From assembly GCA_047639475.1 (NCBI GenBank), contig JBLIOD010000008.1, forward strand, positions 11,114-75,113: a stretch of 64,000 nt of DNA, in the 5' to 3' direction. The DNA is from JAAELZ01 sp047639475 (GTDB lineage: Bacteria > Pseudomonadota > Gammaproteobacteria > Arenicellales > Poriferihabitantaceae). The translations under genes were made by a program, and so were the position numbers. Positions 54,069-63,082 of this stretch are shown in pieces. The notes beneath the pieces were generated by a model. The model was not told the origin of the DNA. It saw only the letters and a list, made by a program, of their open reading frames with translations, and made no database searches. The number at the start of each line of letters is the position of its first letter. The stretch's first letter is position 1.

Positions 54069-55376
54069 CTAGGGCCAATAACTTAAGGCGTTGTTATAAA
54101 TGTTCTCCATATCCACTATGTTAGTTTCTCTTGGTGCGTTAGCGATGGCTCTGGCTTGACGTATAGAGGAGTCAGTTAACGCCCTAACATGTTCCGCGCC
54201 AAAACCCACGCCACTTAAGCCGTTGGGAATATGTGATTCTCGCATCATTTCAATAATGCGCTTTGAGAGGATTTCTCCTGCATCATCAGGGCCGGCGCCT
54301 TTAGTGTCAGCGCCTAAGAAACTTGCGGCTTCAAGGTGTCGTTCAGGTGCCCCTTCCGCCAAGTATTTAAAAATGGCAGGCGCACTAACCGCGACACTGA
54401 TGCCATGAGGAACAAATGGACTTGGAACAGAGTAACCTTCAGTAGTGATATTGTTCATTAAATGGGTAATGCCATAAGACATGGCATGCGGTAAATGCGT
54501 ACCAGAATTACCAAAAGCCATGCCAGCTAAACTGGCGCCCCACATTAGGTTGTCTCTTGCGTCAGCATCGCTGTTATCGTTGACGCCTCGGCCCAAATAC
54601 TCTCCAGCAATTTCTAACGCGCGCTGCGCAGCCATATCGCTCCACGGATTCGCGCCCTGTAATAACGGGCGTTTGTTTGGATCAGTAATGTGATCCCATT
54701 GTGTGTATGCACGAGCAGTGTAGCATTCGATAGCGTGGCACAATAAATCAAACCCTGTGGAAGCAATTGAGTTGGCCGAGAGCGTATCGGTGCACTCTGG
54801 GTCTATAATGGCTTCAGTGGGCACTAAATGAGGAGAACCGATTACAAACTTGGTGTTATGTTCGGTAAGCCTAATAACAGAAACAGACGTACATTCCGAA
54901 CCGGTGCCTGAAGTGGTTGGGCAGGCAAAGTGAGGCATTAACGGTCCAGGTATGGGTTTTCCTGCACCCACTGGTGCACCAAAATAGTCGGTGAAGTCGC
55001 TCGGGAATAAGGCATAGAGCATAGCGGCTTTAGCGGTATCCATTGCCGAGCCACCGCCTACCGAAACAACGCAGTCAAAACTGCCTTGTTTCAGAAATGT
55101 CGCCCCGTTCATAATAGACACATCGTCGGGTTCAATCCTAATGTTTGAAAAAACCTCTACTCGAATACCTTGTGCTTCTAACGCTTTTTTTGCAGTGGCG
55201 ACGTAAGGGCCGTCTTTTAAATAAGGATCGGTAAACAGCGCTACATTTTTATACCCATGAACAGCGACGCGCTCTCCCACTTCCTTCAGGCAGCCTCGTC
55301 CAAAGGTTAGCTTGGGCATCATGATGGTAAAACTCTGGGCTCCGTGCTCGCATGGAGCGAAATATTGACATGACAT
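54069..55376 (-). CDS. Iron-containing alcohol dehydrogenase, hydroxyacid-oxoacid transhydrogenase-like
   Basis: 435 residues, type III (Fe-ADH) dehydrogenase. The nucleotide motif is VVSVGGGSAMDTAKAAM, with PTTSGTGSECTSVSVI; metal ligands lie in GFDLLCHAIECYTA and GTHLPHAMSYGITH, and later FVPHGISVAVSAPAIFKY. The opening MSCQYFAPCEHGAQSFTIMMPKLTFGRG and PERHLEAASFLGADT resemble mammalian ADHFE1 and bacterial relatives that act on 4-hydroxybutyrate. DddB of DMSP-catabolic clusters is also an Fe-ADH. It likely oxidises a short hydroxyacid or alcohol made or imported by this cluster. Confidence 0.85.
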   Translation of the reverse strand: MSCQYFAPCEHGAQSFTIMMPKLTFGRGCLKEVGERVAVHGYKNVALFTDPYLKDGPYVATAKKALEAQGIRVEVFSNIRIEPDDVSIMNGATFLKQGSFDCVVSVGGGSAMDTAKAAMLYALFPSDFTDYFGAPVGAGKPIPGPLMPHFACPTTSGTGSECTSVSVIRLTEHNTKFVIGSPHLVPTEAIIDPECTDTLSANSIASTGFDLLCHAIECYTARAYTQWDHITDPNKRPLLQGANPWSDMAAQRALEIAGEYLGRGVNDNSDADARDNLMWGASLAGMAFGNSGTHLPHAMSYGITHLMNNITTEGYSVPSPFVPHGISVAVSAPAIFKYLAEGAPERHLEAASFLGADTKGAGPDDAGEILSKRIIEMMRESHIPNGLSGVGFGAEHVRALTDSSIRQARAIANAPRETNIVDMENIYNNALSYWP

Positions 55377-55510
55377 GATTAAGGCCCGTTTATAGGTTTG
55401 GGTTAAAGGCTTTTTCAGGGTTTAGCCTAATCAGCCTGCAATCTACCTCGTGGTGACACCAAGGGGTAAAATGAGGTTCTAACTCGTGGAAGTTTCTCAA
55501 ACAGCGCATT

Positions 55511-57124
55511 TCAGGCATGATCTTGTTTGATCATATCGGCCGCTTTTTCAGCGATCATCATAGTGGGGGCATTGGTGTTACCAGAAACTAACTCTGGCAT
55601 GACTGATGTATCGATTACCCTTAGGTTTTTAATGCCGTGGACACGCAATCTGTTATCAACGACAGCCAGCTCATCATTTCCCATTTTGCAGGTGCAAGAA
55701 GGATGATAAATTGTTTGGCTATGCTGTCTCGCTACATCTAGCAACTCTTCGTCGCTCTGGTGCATTCTTCCTGGCACGTACTCGTCAATCACGACATCTC
55801 GTAGCGACGGCGCTTCAGCAATGGCTCTGGCTACTTTAATTGATTCTATAGCCACCTGTTGATCTAAGGGGGTCGACAAGTAATTTGGCTTAATTGTGGG
55901 GTGCACGAATGGGTCAGTAGACGCAATTTCGATGCTCCCCCTGCTTTCCGGTCGAAGTTGGCAAACTGATGCAGTGAACGCAGAAAACGGATGCACGCCT
56001 TCGCCGGGTTTATCAGCGCTGAGTGGCTGCATGTGGAATTGGATATCTGGGCGCTCGGTGTTTTTGCTTGAATGCGTAAACACCGCTACTTGGCTAGCCG
56101 CTAAGGTTAGCGGGCCCGTTCTCGAGATGAGGTATTGGATGCCTACTTTTATCCGTTTCAGGAAGCTGTTTAGCTCATCATTTAATGTGTCGGCATGCGT
56201 TTTAAACACCAAACGAATTTGTAGATGGTCTTGTAAGTTTTGACCCACGCCTTTTAGCGCTTGCACGATGGGAATTTTATGCTTTTCTAGTAAGGCAGGA
56301 TCGCCTACTCCGGATAATTGTAATAGTTGCGGAGAGCCAATCGCACCCGCCGATAGCAGCACTTCACGCTTAGCTGTAGCGGTAAAGTCTTTACCTTTTA
56401 CGCGATACTTGACGCCAGTTGCCCGCTTACCAATACCTTCACTCTCGCCATTAAATACGATACCAGTTGCATGCGCTTTGGTGATTATCGTTAAATTTTC
56501 GCGTTTGCGAACCGGGCGTAAGTAGCCTTTTGCTGCGCTACAGCGGAATCCTTTACTTGCCGTCTGTTGATAATAAGCGACGCCATTTTGATCTTCCCCA
56601 TTGTAGTCTGCATTTTCTGGGATGCCTGTCTCTACGCATGCTTTTATAAATAGATCAGCGATTCGTCGACGTAAACGTAAGTCTGAAACTTTGAGTGGGC
56701 CGCCTACTCCATGATATTTGTCCGCGCCACGTTCTTGGTCTTCAGATTTTTTAAAGTAGGGTAAAACATCTTTATATGACCAGCCTTCGTTGCCTAACGA
56801 TGCCCAGTTATCGTAGTCTTTCGCTTGGCCACGAACATACACTAAGCCGTTGATAGAGCTCGAGCCGCCCAATACTTTACCTCGGGGCCACTGGATGCTT
56901 CGGTTGGCAATTCCCCCATCTGGGTGAGTCATGTAGCACCAGTCGAACTTGGGATTGTGCATGGTTTTGAAATAGCCTACGGGAATATGTATCCATGGAT
57001 ACCAATCTCGGCCTCCTGCTTCTAATAGTAGTACTTTGTGATTTGGATTTTCCGTTAACCTATTCGCAAGAACACAACCAGCGGATCCAGCTCCTACAAT
57101 GATAAAGTCGTATTCGTATTCCAT
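55511..57124 (-). CDS. GMC-family flavin alcohol dehydrogenase (choline dehydrogenase/DddA-like)
   Basis: 537 residues. The FAD motif IIVGAGSAGCVLANRL is at residues 8-23, and the GMC signatures are WPRGKVLGGSSSINGLVYVRG and GAIGSPQLLQLSGVG. The catalytic His474 is in IYHPSCTCKMG and Asn518 in GNTNAPTMMIAEKAADMI. Such enzymes oxidise choline, polyols or, for DddA, 3-hydroxypropionate to malonate semialdehyde. Placement between the Fe-ADH and the semialdehyde dehydrogenase genes supports the last option. No ribosome site is obvious before the ATG. Confidence 0.86.
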   Translation of the reverse strand: MEYEYDFIIVGAGSAGCVLANRLTENPNHKVLLLEAGGRDWYPWIHIPVGYFKTMHNPKFDWCYMTHPDGGIANRSIQWPRGKVLGGSSSINGLVYVRGQAKDYDNWASLGNEGWSYKDVLPYFKKSEDQERGADKYHGVGGPLKVSDLRLRRRIADLFIKACVETGIPENADYNGEDQNGVAYYQQTASKGFRCSAAKGYLRPVRKRENLTIITKAHATGIVFNGESEGIGKRATGVKYRVKGKDFTATAKREVLLSAGAIGSPQLLQLSGVGDPALLEKHKIPIVQALKGVGQNLQDHLQIRLVFKTHADTLNDELNSFLKRIKVGIQYLISRTGPLTLAASQVAVFTHSSKNTERPDIQFHMQPLSADKPGEGVHPFSAFTASVCQLRPESRGSIEIASTDPFVHPTIKPNYLSTPLDQQVAIESIKVARAIAEAPSLRDVVIDEYVPGRMHQSDEELLDVARQHSQTIYHPSCTCKMGNDELAVVDNRLRVHGIKNLRVIDTSVMPELVSGNTNAPTMMIAEKAADMIKQDHA

Positions 57125-57198
57125 AAAATTTAGTACAAAATAATCTAAATAAAGTCAACAATGCCTTGCGCGGTAACCCGAATTATCATTCTGGGCTA

Positions 57199-57960
57199 TT
57201 AATTGGTTAGGCAGGCTTTTAATTCAATCGCGGCGTTTGCCATGATTTGAATTTCTTCTTCCAGCTTTGCGATGGACTTACGGGTTGCTAACGAATGGGT
57301 GGAGAGGCTAGCCATCAACGTACCTTCATCAGAGAAGATGGGGACAGCGGCCCCATTCATATCGTTAAACCACTCTTCGTTGTCTAAGGCATAACCAACG
57401 TCGCGAATGTGATGAAGCTCCTCAGCGAAGCGATCAGCGTCGACTATCGTGTTCCTAGCGTTGCCGACTTTGTTAATTCGATTGAAAATACCTATTGCCA
57501 CTTCTGGGTCTATAGTAGACATATATAACTTGCCTGATGCACAACAGTGCAAAGGAAGTTCAGCACCCACCTGTAAGTTAACTTGAAACGGCCAGTGTGA
57601 CTCTAGGCGGTCGAAGTATATTAATTTCGTCCCATGTGGCACCGACATACTAACGGTTTCGTCAATTTCTTCCGACAGGGCGCGCAAGATAGAGCGCCGT
57701 TCGGAGACTTTTGGCTCGTACTGCAAGCTACTGAGAACCATATCTCGAAAGCGCTCGCCAGGAATATAGTGGCCGGAGGCGTGAGCCGCAATAAAGCGCT
57801 CCTCGCTCAATGTTTCTAACCAGCGATACATGGTTGGCACGGGAATATCTAAAGATTGCGATAAACTGGCCGCAGTTGCTGACTGTGGGTTGAGGCAAAT
57901 GGCTTCAATTATTTCCAAGATGCGCTTGGGAGAGTTACGGGTAGATTTAGTCGCTGCCAT
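57199..57960 (-). CDS. IclR-family transcriptional regulator
   Basis: 253 residues. The winged helix lies at about 10-70 (RILEIIEAICLNPQSATAASLSQSLDIPVPTMYRWLETL). The C-terminal effector domain contains LPLHCCASGKLYMS and FNDMNGAAVPIFSDEGTLMASLSTHS. IclR proteins usually control catabolic operons in response to the substrate. It lies inside the cluster, between the GMC and mmsA-type genes, so it most likely governs them and the divergent TRAP operon, perhaps through the inverted repeat at 59606-59650. Confidence 0.9.
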   Translation of the reverse strand: MAATKSTRNSPKRILEIIEAICLNPQSATAASLSQSLDIPVPTMYRWLETLSEERFIAAHASGHYIPGERFRDMVLSSLQYEPKVSERRSILRALSEEIDETVSMSVPHGTKLIYFDRLESHWPFQVNLQVGAELPLHCCASGKLYMSTIDPEVAIGIFNRINKVGNARNTIVDADRFAEELHHIRDVGYALDNEEWFNDMNGAAVPIFSDEGTLMASLSTHSLATRKSIAKLEEEIQIMANAAIELKACLTN

Positions 57961-58056
57961 AAACCGATATTCCGCTCAGGTTGCTGGGTTTAAAAAAACC
58001 GATTGTAGGATGATTGTTCCGCATTGGATAGCTTGAATTCAATAGTTTACGATGGG

Positions 58057-59553
58057 CTACGATAAGGTAGGAATAGAGAATTCGGGCCCGGTATTAACCC
58101 CAGTAGGCCATGCAACAGTAGCGGTCTTAAGCTTGGTGTAGAATCGGATTCCTTCAGGGCCATGCATGGCGTGGTCTCCGAACAGTGAACGCTTCCATCC
58201 ACCAAAGCTATGATAAGCAACGGGCACCGGAATAGGAACGTTTATGCCGACCATGCCTATTTGGGTTTTTTCAATAAAGTGTCGGGATACACCGCCGTTG
58301 TTGGTAAATAAAGCGGCGCCATTGCCCAATTCATGTTGGTCTACTAGCTCAAGTGCTTCTGCATAACTATTCACTCGGACAATGGCCAGAACAGGGCCGA
58401 ATATCTCCTCTTTGTAGATTGTCATTTCGGTGGTTACATTGTCGAAAACACAAGGGCCTACGTAATAGCCGCCTTCATGCCCGACAACTTCAACATTGCG
58501 ACCATCAAAAGACAACTCAGCGCCTTCTTCTACGCCGGTATTGATATAGGACAACACTTTATCCCTATGGGCTTTATTACTAAGTGGGCCAAAGTTTGAC
58601 TCTGCATCGGTGTAGGGCCCCACTTTTAGTTTTGCAGCGGCGGCGCAAACGGCATCACGAACGGTATTAGCAGTATCTTCTCCTACGCAAACTGCCACAG
58701 AGATTGCCATGCAGCGTTCTCCCGCTGAGCCAAACGCTGAGCCAATCAAGGCATCTGTTACTCTTGATGTATCCGCATCAGGCATCACTATCATGTGATT
58801 TTTGGCGCCGCCCAATGCCTGGACACGCTTATTGTTAGTGCTGCCGGTATGATAAATATATTCGGCAATGGGCGTTGAGCCTACAAAGCTCACAGCCTTT
58901 ACGCGCTCATCAGTTAACAGCGTGTCCACGGCTTCTTTATCGCCGTTAACCACACTAAGTGCATCTGTTGGCACGCCGGCTTCATGCGCCAACTCAACCA
59001 TGCGAAGCGGGCAACTTGGTGTCTTCTCTGAGGGTTTAAGTATAAACGTATTGCCGCACGCTAAGGCCACAGGGAACATCCACAGAGGCACCATTGCCGG
59101 AAAATTAAACGGCGTAATGCCAGCGCAGACACCAATCGCTTGACGCATGTTATAGCTATCAACCCCCGTGCCGACATTAGCTGAATACTCCCCCTTCAAC
59201 ATTTGCGGTATTCCGCAAGCAAACTCAACAATCTCGATGCCTCGGGTAATAGATCCCCGAGCATCATCCAGTGTTTTACCGTGTTCTTTACTCACTAATA
59301 CGGCTAGCTCGTCCTTATTGGACATCAATAGTTCCTTATACCGAGACATGACACGAGCGCGGTAGATTGGCGTACGAGCTGACCATTCAGGGAAGGCAGC
59401 ATGGGCCTTCTCAATCGCTATCTGCATGGTTTGCTTGCTCGCTAATTCGACCGTTGCTGCCTGCTCGCCGGTTGCAGGGTTGTAGACAGGGCTCAACCGA
59501 GAACCAGAAATAGAGCTTACTTCGCCGCCGATCAGATGGGCAATGTTTTGCAT
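58057..59553 (-). CDS. mmsA: CoA-acylating (methyl)malonate-semialdehyde dehydrogenase
   Basis: 498 residues, MmsA/IolA/DddC type ALDH. The nucleophile is Cys281 in GSAGERCMAISVAV. The glutamate general base of hydrolytic ALDHs is replaced by Asn (LGGAKNHMIVMPD), as in CoA-acylating MMSDH enzymes, and CAGITPFNFPAMVPLWMFP and the C-terminal GPEGIRFYTKLKTATVAWP are family signatures. It converts malonate or methylmalonate semialdehyde to acetyl- or propionyl-CoA. With the GMC and Fe-ADH neighbours this closes a route from a hydroxyacid to acetyl-CoA. Divergent from dctP. Confidence 0.93.
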   Translation of the reverse strand: MQNIAHLIGGEVSSISGSRLSPVYNPATGEQAATVELASKQTMQIAIEKAHAAFPEWSARTPIYRARVMSRYKELLMSNKDELAVLVSKEHGKTLDDARGSITRGIEIVEFACGIPQMLKGEYSANVGTGVDSYNMRQAIGVCAGITPFNFPAMVPLWMFPVALACGNTFILKPSEKTPSCPLRMVELAHEAGVPTDALSVVNGDKEAVDTLLTDERVKAVSFVGSTPIAEYIYHTGSTNNKRVQALGGAKNHMIVMPDADTSRVTDALIGSAFGSAGERCMAISVAVCVGEDTANTVRDAVCAAAAKLKVGPYTDAESNFGPLSNKAHRDKVLSYINTGVEEGAELSFDGRNVEVVGHEGGYYVGPCVFDNVTTEMTIYKEEIFGPVLAIVRVNSYAEALELVDQHELGNGAALFTNNGGVSRHFIEKTQIGMVGINVPIPVPVAYHSFGGWKRSLFGDHAMHGPEGIRFYTKLKTATVAWPTGVNTGPEFSIPTLS

Positions 59554-59605
59554 TAGTTTTTTGTTTATTAAAGTGAGTGAATAACAAGTTAACGTAGTTG
59601 AAACC

Positions 59606-59650
59606 AGCTGTCAATTAAATGATAAAAATATTCTCATTTAATTGACAGCT
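59606..59650. promoter_or_regulatory. Perfect 17-bp inverted repeat in the mmsA-dctP divergent promoter region
   Basis: AGCTGTCAATTAAATGA (59606-59622) and its exact complement TCATTTAATTGACAGCT (59634-59650) are separated by 11 bases. Each arm contains a near-palindrome (TCAATTAAATGA). The position, 53 bases before mmsA and 125 before dctP, suits an operator for the cluster's IclR regulator. No U-run follows on either strand, so termination is unlikely. Confidence 0.65.
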
Positions 59651-59774
59651 ATCAAAACCTGCTTTACACTTGTTTCAAATAGCTGTTCTATTGTGTTGCT
59701 TTAAATGCTTGTTTGAGTGTTGCACATGAAGTTATTTGTTAATAAATACAATCACTTAATACCAAGGAGTAAAC

Positions 59775-60866
59775 ATGAACAATATGAAATACAGTTTTAC
59801 CCGCATTGCCTTTAAGGCAACCAGTATTGCGGCAGTTTCGGCACTTGTCTTGGGTGCAGGACTATCTCAACAGGCTTCTGCGGAAGACAAAATTCGTTGG
59901 AAAGTACAGTCTACTTTCAACACCGGTTGGCCAGCACTCGGAGACCCGATTGCACGTGTCTCTAAGACGCTTAATGAGGTTACTGATGGTCGAATTAATT
60001 TGAAAATTTTTGAACCAGGCAAAATTGTGCCACCGCTTGAAATCTCTCCGTCTATTAGCCGCGGCGATTTGCCAGCAGCTTATAATTACTTGGCTTATGA
60101 CCAAGGCCGTATTCCAGCAGCTGTTTTATTCTCTGCCGTACCCTTTGGCATGGAGCCATGGGAATATGCTGCATGGTGGTTTGAAGGTGAGGGCCATGGG
60201 CTAGCTGAAGAGCTGTACCATCAGCAAAATATTCATCCTTTATTGTGCAGCACAATTGGACCAGAGACAGCAGGCTGGTATCGAAAGCCGATTACTAAGC
60301 TTAGTGATATGGAAGGTTTGAAAATTCGATTTTCTGGCCTAGGCGGTATGGTGTTGAATCGCATAGGTGCGTCAGCCACTTTGATGGCGGGTGGAGAAAT
60401 TTTCGCCGCGCTAGAGAAGGGAACATTAGATGCAACAGAGTATTCTATGCCAGCTATCGACGAAATCTTGGGTTTTCATAAAATTGCAAAATTCAACTTG
60501 TTCCCTGGTTGGCACCAGCCATCAACATCTACCCACTTGTTAGTCAACTTAGATAAGTGGAATGAGATGTCGAAAGCAGATAAAGCGCTATTCGAAATGG
60601 CTTGTACGGCAGCAACAATGCGTGCAATCACTACAGGTGAAGCACTACAGGGCGCGCAGATAAACAGCTTTCCAGATAAAGGTGTTACAGCGGCGAAGCT
60701 GCCAGACGACGTTATCGATGAGCTGAAGCGCGTTACTGACGTGGTGATGGCAGAAGAAGCTGCAAAGGATGAGGATTTCGCTAAAATTTGGGCTTCGCAA
60801 CAGGCATTCCATGCTGAGTATCAAGTATGGAAGGAAATGGGTTATTTACCGCGTGACTATAATTAA
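59775..60866 (+). CDS. dctP: TRAP transporter substrate-binding protein (DctP family)
   Basis: Periplasmic solute receptor of 363 residues. The signal peptide is residues 1-36 with a cut after LSQQASA. A strong AAGGAG ribosome site precedes the ATG. Mature-protein motifs are KVQSTFNTGWPALGDPIARVSKTLNEVTDGRINLKIF, MEGLKIRFSGLGGMVLNRIGASATLMAGGEIFAALEKGTLDATEY (with the arginine that binds the carboxylate of ligands) and FNLFPGWHQPSTSTHLLV. This places it with TRAP receptors for organic acids. First gene of dctPQM. Confidence 0.93.
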   Translation: MNNMKYSFTRIAFKATSIAAVSALVLGAGLSQQASAEDKIRWKVQSTFNTGWPALGDPIARVSKTLNEVTDGRINLKIFEPGKIVPPLEISPSISRGDLPAAYNYLAYDQGRIPAAVLFSAVPFGMEPWEYAAWWFEGEGHGLAEELYHQQNIHPLLCSTIGPETAGWYRKPITKLSDMEGLKIRFSGLGGMVLNRIGASATLMAGGEIFAALEKGTLDATEYSMPAIDEILGFHKIAKFNLFPGWHQPSTSTHLLVNLDKWNEMSKADKALFEMACTAATMRAITTGEALQGAQINSFPDKGVTAAKLPDDVIDELKRVTDVVMAEEAAKDEDFAKIWASQQAFHAEYQVWKEMGYLPRDYN

Positions 60867-60912
60867 CTTAACGAAAGCACTATAGTCGTACAAGTTAGAT
60901 GTACTAGACGCT

Positions 60913-60952
60913 GCCCTGTGGTGAATTCATCGCAGGGCAGTTTTCATTTTAG
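60913..60952 (+). terminator. Intrinsic terminator/attenuator between dctP and dctQ
   Basis: CTGCCCTG/CAGGGCAG with further pairing of the interior gives a 12-bp stem and GAATTC loop (60913-60942), followed by TTTTCATTTT. It probably lowers expression of the membrane subunits relative to the receptor. Confidence 0.85.
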
Positions 60953-60974
60953 GGTAGAGAAAAGATAATAGACC

Positions 60975-61556
60975 ATGCTCCAAACTGGCAGTGAAGGAAT
61001 GAACGAGGGGGACAGCTTGAAACTGCGTGATAACGCAATTTCTCGTAGGGTAGATAACTTCGTACGCATCTGTGGCGAATTATTTAGTTGGCTATGGCTG
61101 GTGCTACTCGCCGTTATCATCCTCAATGTTGTTTTAAGATATGTATTTAGGCGCGGCATGATTGAGTTGGAGGAATTGCAATGGTACCTCTACGCTGCGG
61201 CTTGGCTGGTAGGTCTGTCCTACACTTTTATCGAGGATGGGCACGTTCGGGTTGACGCGGTATTCGAGAATTTAAAACATCGCACGCAATTGTGGTTTGA
61301 ATTACTTGGCTTGTTATTGTTATTCATGCCTTTTGTTTTATTTATTGTTTATTTCTCTATTCCGTTTGTGGAGCTTTCATGGGAAACCAGTGAACGTTCT
61401 ACTTCAGCGAACGGTTTGGCAGCGCGTTGGCTAATCAAGGGCTGCCTGTTATTTAGTTTCAGTTTATTATTTCTTGCGGGACTGGCCCGTTTAATCCGCG
61501 TTGTTGACACATTAAAATCCATCTTGCGTGGTCAGACGTATAGGAGCTTAAGATGA
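60975..61556 (+). CDS. dctQ: TRAP transporter small permease (DctQ family)
   Basis: 193 residues with four membrane segments (about 33-53, 70-90, 110-133, 155-180). It carries the DctQ features LNVVLRYVFRRGMIELEELQWYLYAAAWLVGLSYTFIEDGHVRVDA. An internal ATG at 60999 preceded by GAAGGA is an alternative start that would remove eight residues. The stop overlaps the dctM start (ATGA), so the two are coupled. Confidence 0.9.
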   Translation: MLQTGSEGMNEGDSLKLRDNAISRRVDNFVRICGELFSWLWLVLLAVIILNVVLRYVFRRGMIELEELQWYLYAAAWLVGLSYTFIEDGHVRVDAVFENLKHRTQLWFELLGLLLLFMPFVLFIVYFSIPFVELSWETSERSTSANGLAARWLIKGCLLFSFSLLFLAGLARLIRVVDTLKSILRGQTYRSLR

Positions 61557-62914
61557 TTACTGACCCAGCTCAATATATGGCGATTGCGCTTTTTATCGCG
61601 TTTATCGGGCTTATTTTTGTAGGTTTTCCCATTGCATGGTTAATGGGTGGCTTAGCCATTATCTTCACGGCAATATCTGTTTTTTCAGATAACTATTTGG
61701 ATACTTTCTTTGGCGTAGATTGGGGTTACACCTCTATCGTTGTCGCGCGCATATACGCGGTGATGAACAACTGGGTATTAGTGGCGCTGCCCATGTTTGT
61801 CTTCATGGGTATCATGATGGACAAGTCAGGTATCGCTGAAGACCTAATGACAGATTTAACCAAACTATTCGGCCGTGTTCGCGGGGGGCTGGCGGTTACA
61901 GTGGTTATTATCGGCGTTATGCTCGCCGCCTCTACGGGCATCATCGGCGCTGCGGTGGTATTGCTGGCTATCTTGGGTGTTCCTTTGATGATGAAGCATG
62001 AATACGACGCCGCCCTTGCCTGTGGTGTGGTCTGTGCGACTGGCACTTTAGGCATACTGATTCCTCCTTCCATCATGTTGGTGTTAATGGCTGACCAAAT
62101 ACGGGTTTCGGTAGGTGACTTGTTTATGGGAGCACTGTTTCCAGGCTTGCTGTTAGGAGGGCTGTATATGGTCTTTATCCTTATTTATGCATGGCTAAGG
62201 CCCAGCGTGGCGCCTGCACCCAAAGATGCTGAGTCAGTTACTTTTGGTTTGGTATTGAACGTACTTAAATCGACTATACCGCCCGCTACCCTTATTTTGG
62301 CAGTACTGGGCAGCATCTTTTTCGGTATAGCAACGCCAACAGAAGCATCTGGAGTCGGCGCCTTAGGCGCAACCATATTGGCCTTGCTGAGAAAACGACT
62401 AACCTTCAGTAGTTTGCAAGAAGTATTGCGCGGCACCATGAAAACCACCGCTTATATCTTTGCGTTGTTTGTAGGTGCAACCGCTTACTCCCTAGTACTT
62501 AGGGGTTTTGGCGGTGATGAGTTGATAGAAAATGCGCTAACTGCATTACCATTTGGTCCAAATGGCGTGGTTATCGTCATTCTCATCATAGCTTTCATGC
62601 TAGGCTTTTTCCTTGATTGGATTGAAATAACACTTATTATTCTGCCGCTTATCGCGCCTGTGTTATTGAACCTTGGAGTAGATTTAGTGTGGTTTGCGGT
62701 TATGTTTGCGGTTTGTTTACAAACTTCTTTTATAACACCGCCCGTAGGCTTTGCCCTGTTCTATATGAAGGGTGTGGTGCCTAAAGGCATAGAAATACAA
62801 ACGATTTACAAAGGCGTAATTCCATTTATCATTATTCAACTAATTGGCGTGGCATTAGTCTTCTCTTTCCCCAAGATAGTGACTTGGTTGCCGGAAGTGG
62901 CATACAGTCCATAA
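61553..62914 (+). CDS. dctM: TRAP transporter large permease (DctM family)
   Basis: 453 residues with 11-12 membrane segments, the ion-coupled transport subunit. Motifs include GVMLAASTGIIGAAVVLLAILGVPLMMKHEYDAALACGVVCATGTLGILIPPSIMLVLMADQIRVSVGDLFMGALFPGLLLGG and the C-terminal QTSFITPPVGFALFYMKGV. Together with DctP and DctQ it imports a carboxylate or similar anion using the sodium gradient. Terminated by a hairpin at about 63032-63067. Confidence 0.94.
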   Translation: MITDPAQYMAIALFIAFIGLIFVGFPIAWLMGGLAIIFTAISVFSDNYLDTFFGVDWGYTSIVVARIYAVMNNWVLVALPMFVFMGIMMDKSGIAEDLMTDLTKLFGRVRGGLAVTVVIIGVMLAASTGIIGAAVVLLAILGVPLMMKHEYDAALACGVVCATGTLGILIPPSIMLVLMADQIRVSVGDLFMGALFPGLLLGGLYMVFILIYAWLRPSVAPAPKDAESVTFGLVLNVLKSTIPPATLILAVLGSIFFGIATPTEASGVGALGATILALLRKRLTFSSLQEVLRGTMKTTAYIFALFVGATAYSLVLRGFGGDELIENALTALPFGPNGVVIVILIIAFMLGFFLDWIEITLIILPLIAPVLLNLGVDLVWFAVMFAVCLQTSFITPPVGFALFYMKGVVPKGIEIQTIYKGVIPFIIIQLIGVALVFSFPKIVTWLPEVAYSP

Positions 62915-63031
62915 AATAGCTTGCTTGTCTCTTTTGAATAAGTGGGCTTGAGGTGTCCGAACTCGATTTTAAAAAGACCTGTTCTAGGTTGATTTAATTG
63001 CGCGCTCATTCGGACTGAAATAATTCAATGA

Positions 63032-63067
63032 GACCCCAGCATAACTCACAACTTTGGGTCATTTTTT
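63032..63067 (+). terminator. Candidate terminator downstream of dctM
   Basis: GACCC pairs with GGGTC (63032-63036 and 63056-63060), with one bulged C and adjacent A-T pairs, and is followed by ATTTTTTG. It lies between dctM and the transposase unit. Confidence 0.5.
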
Positions 63068-63082
63068 GAATAGATTTCGATA

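Noticed and set aside
54069..62914. A complete DMSP degradation cluster
   Set aside because: No DddD, DddL/P/Q/W/Y-type lyase or BCCT transporter is encoded in the window, so only the downstream hydroxyacid part is supported.
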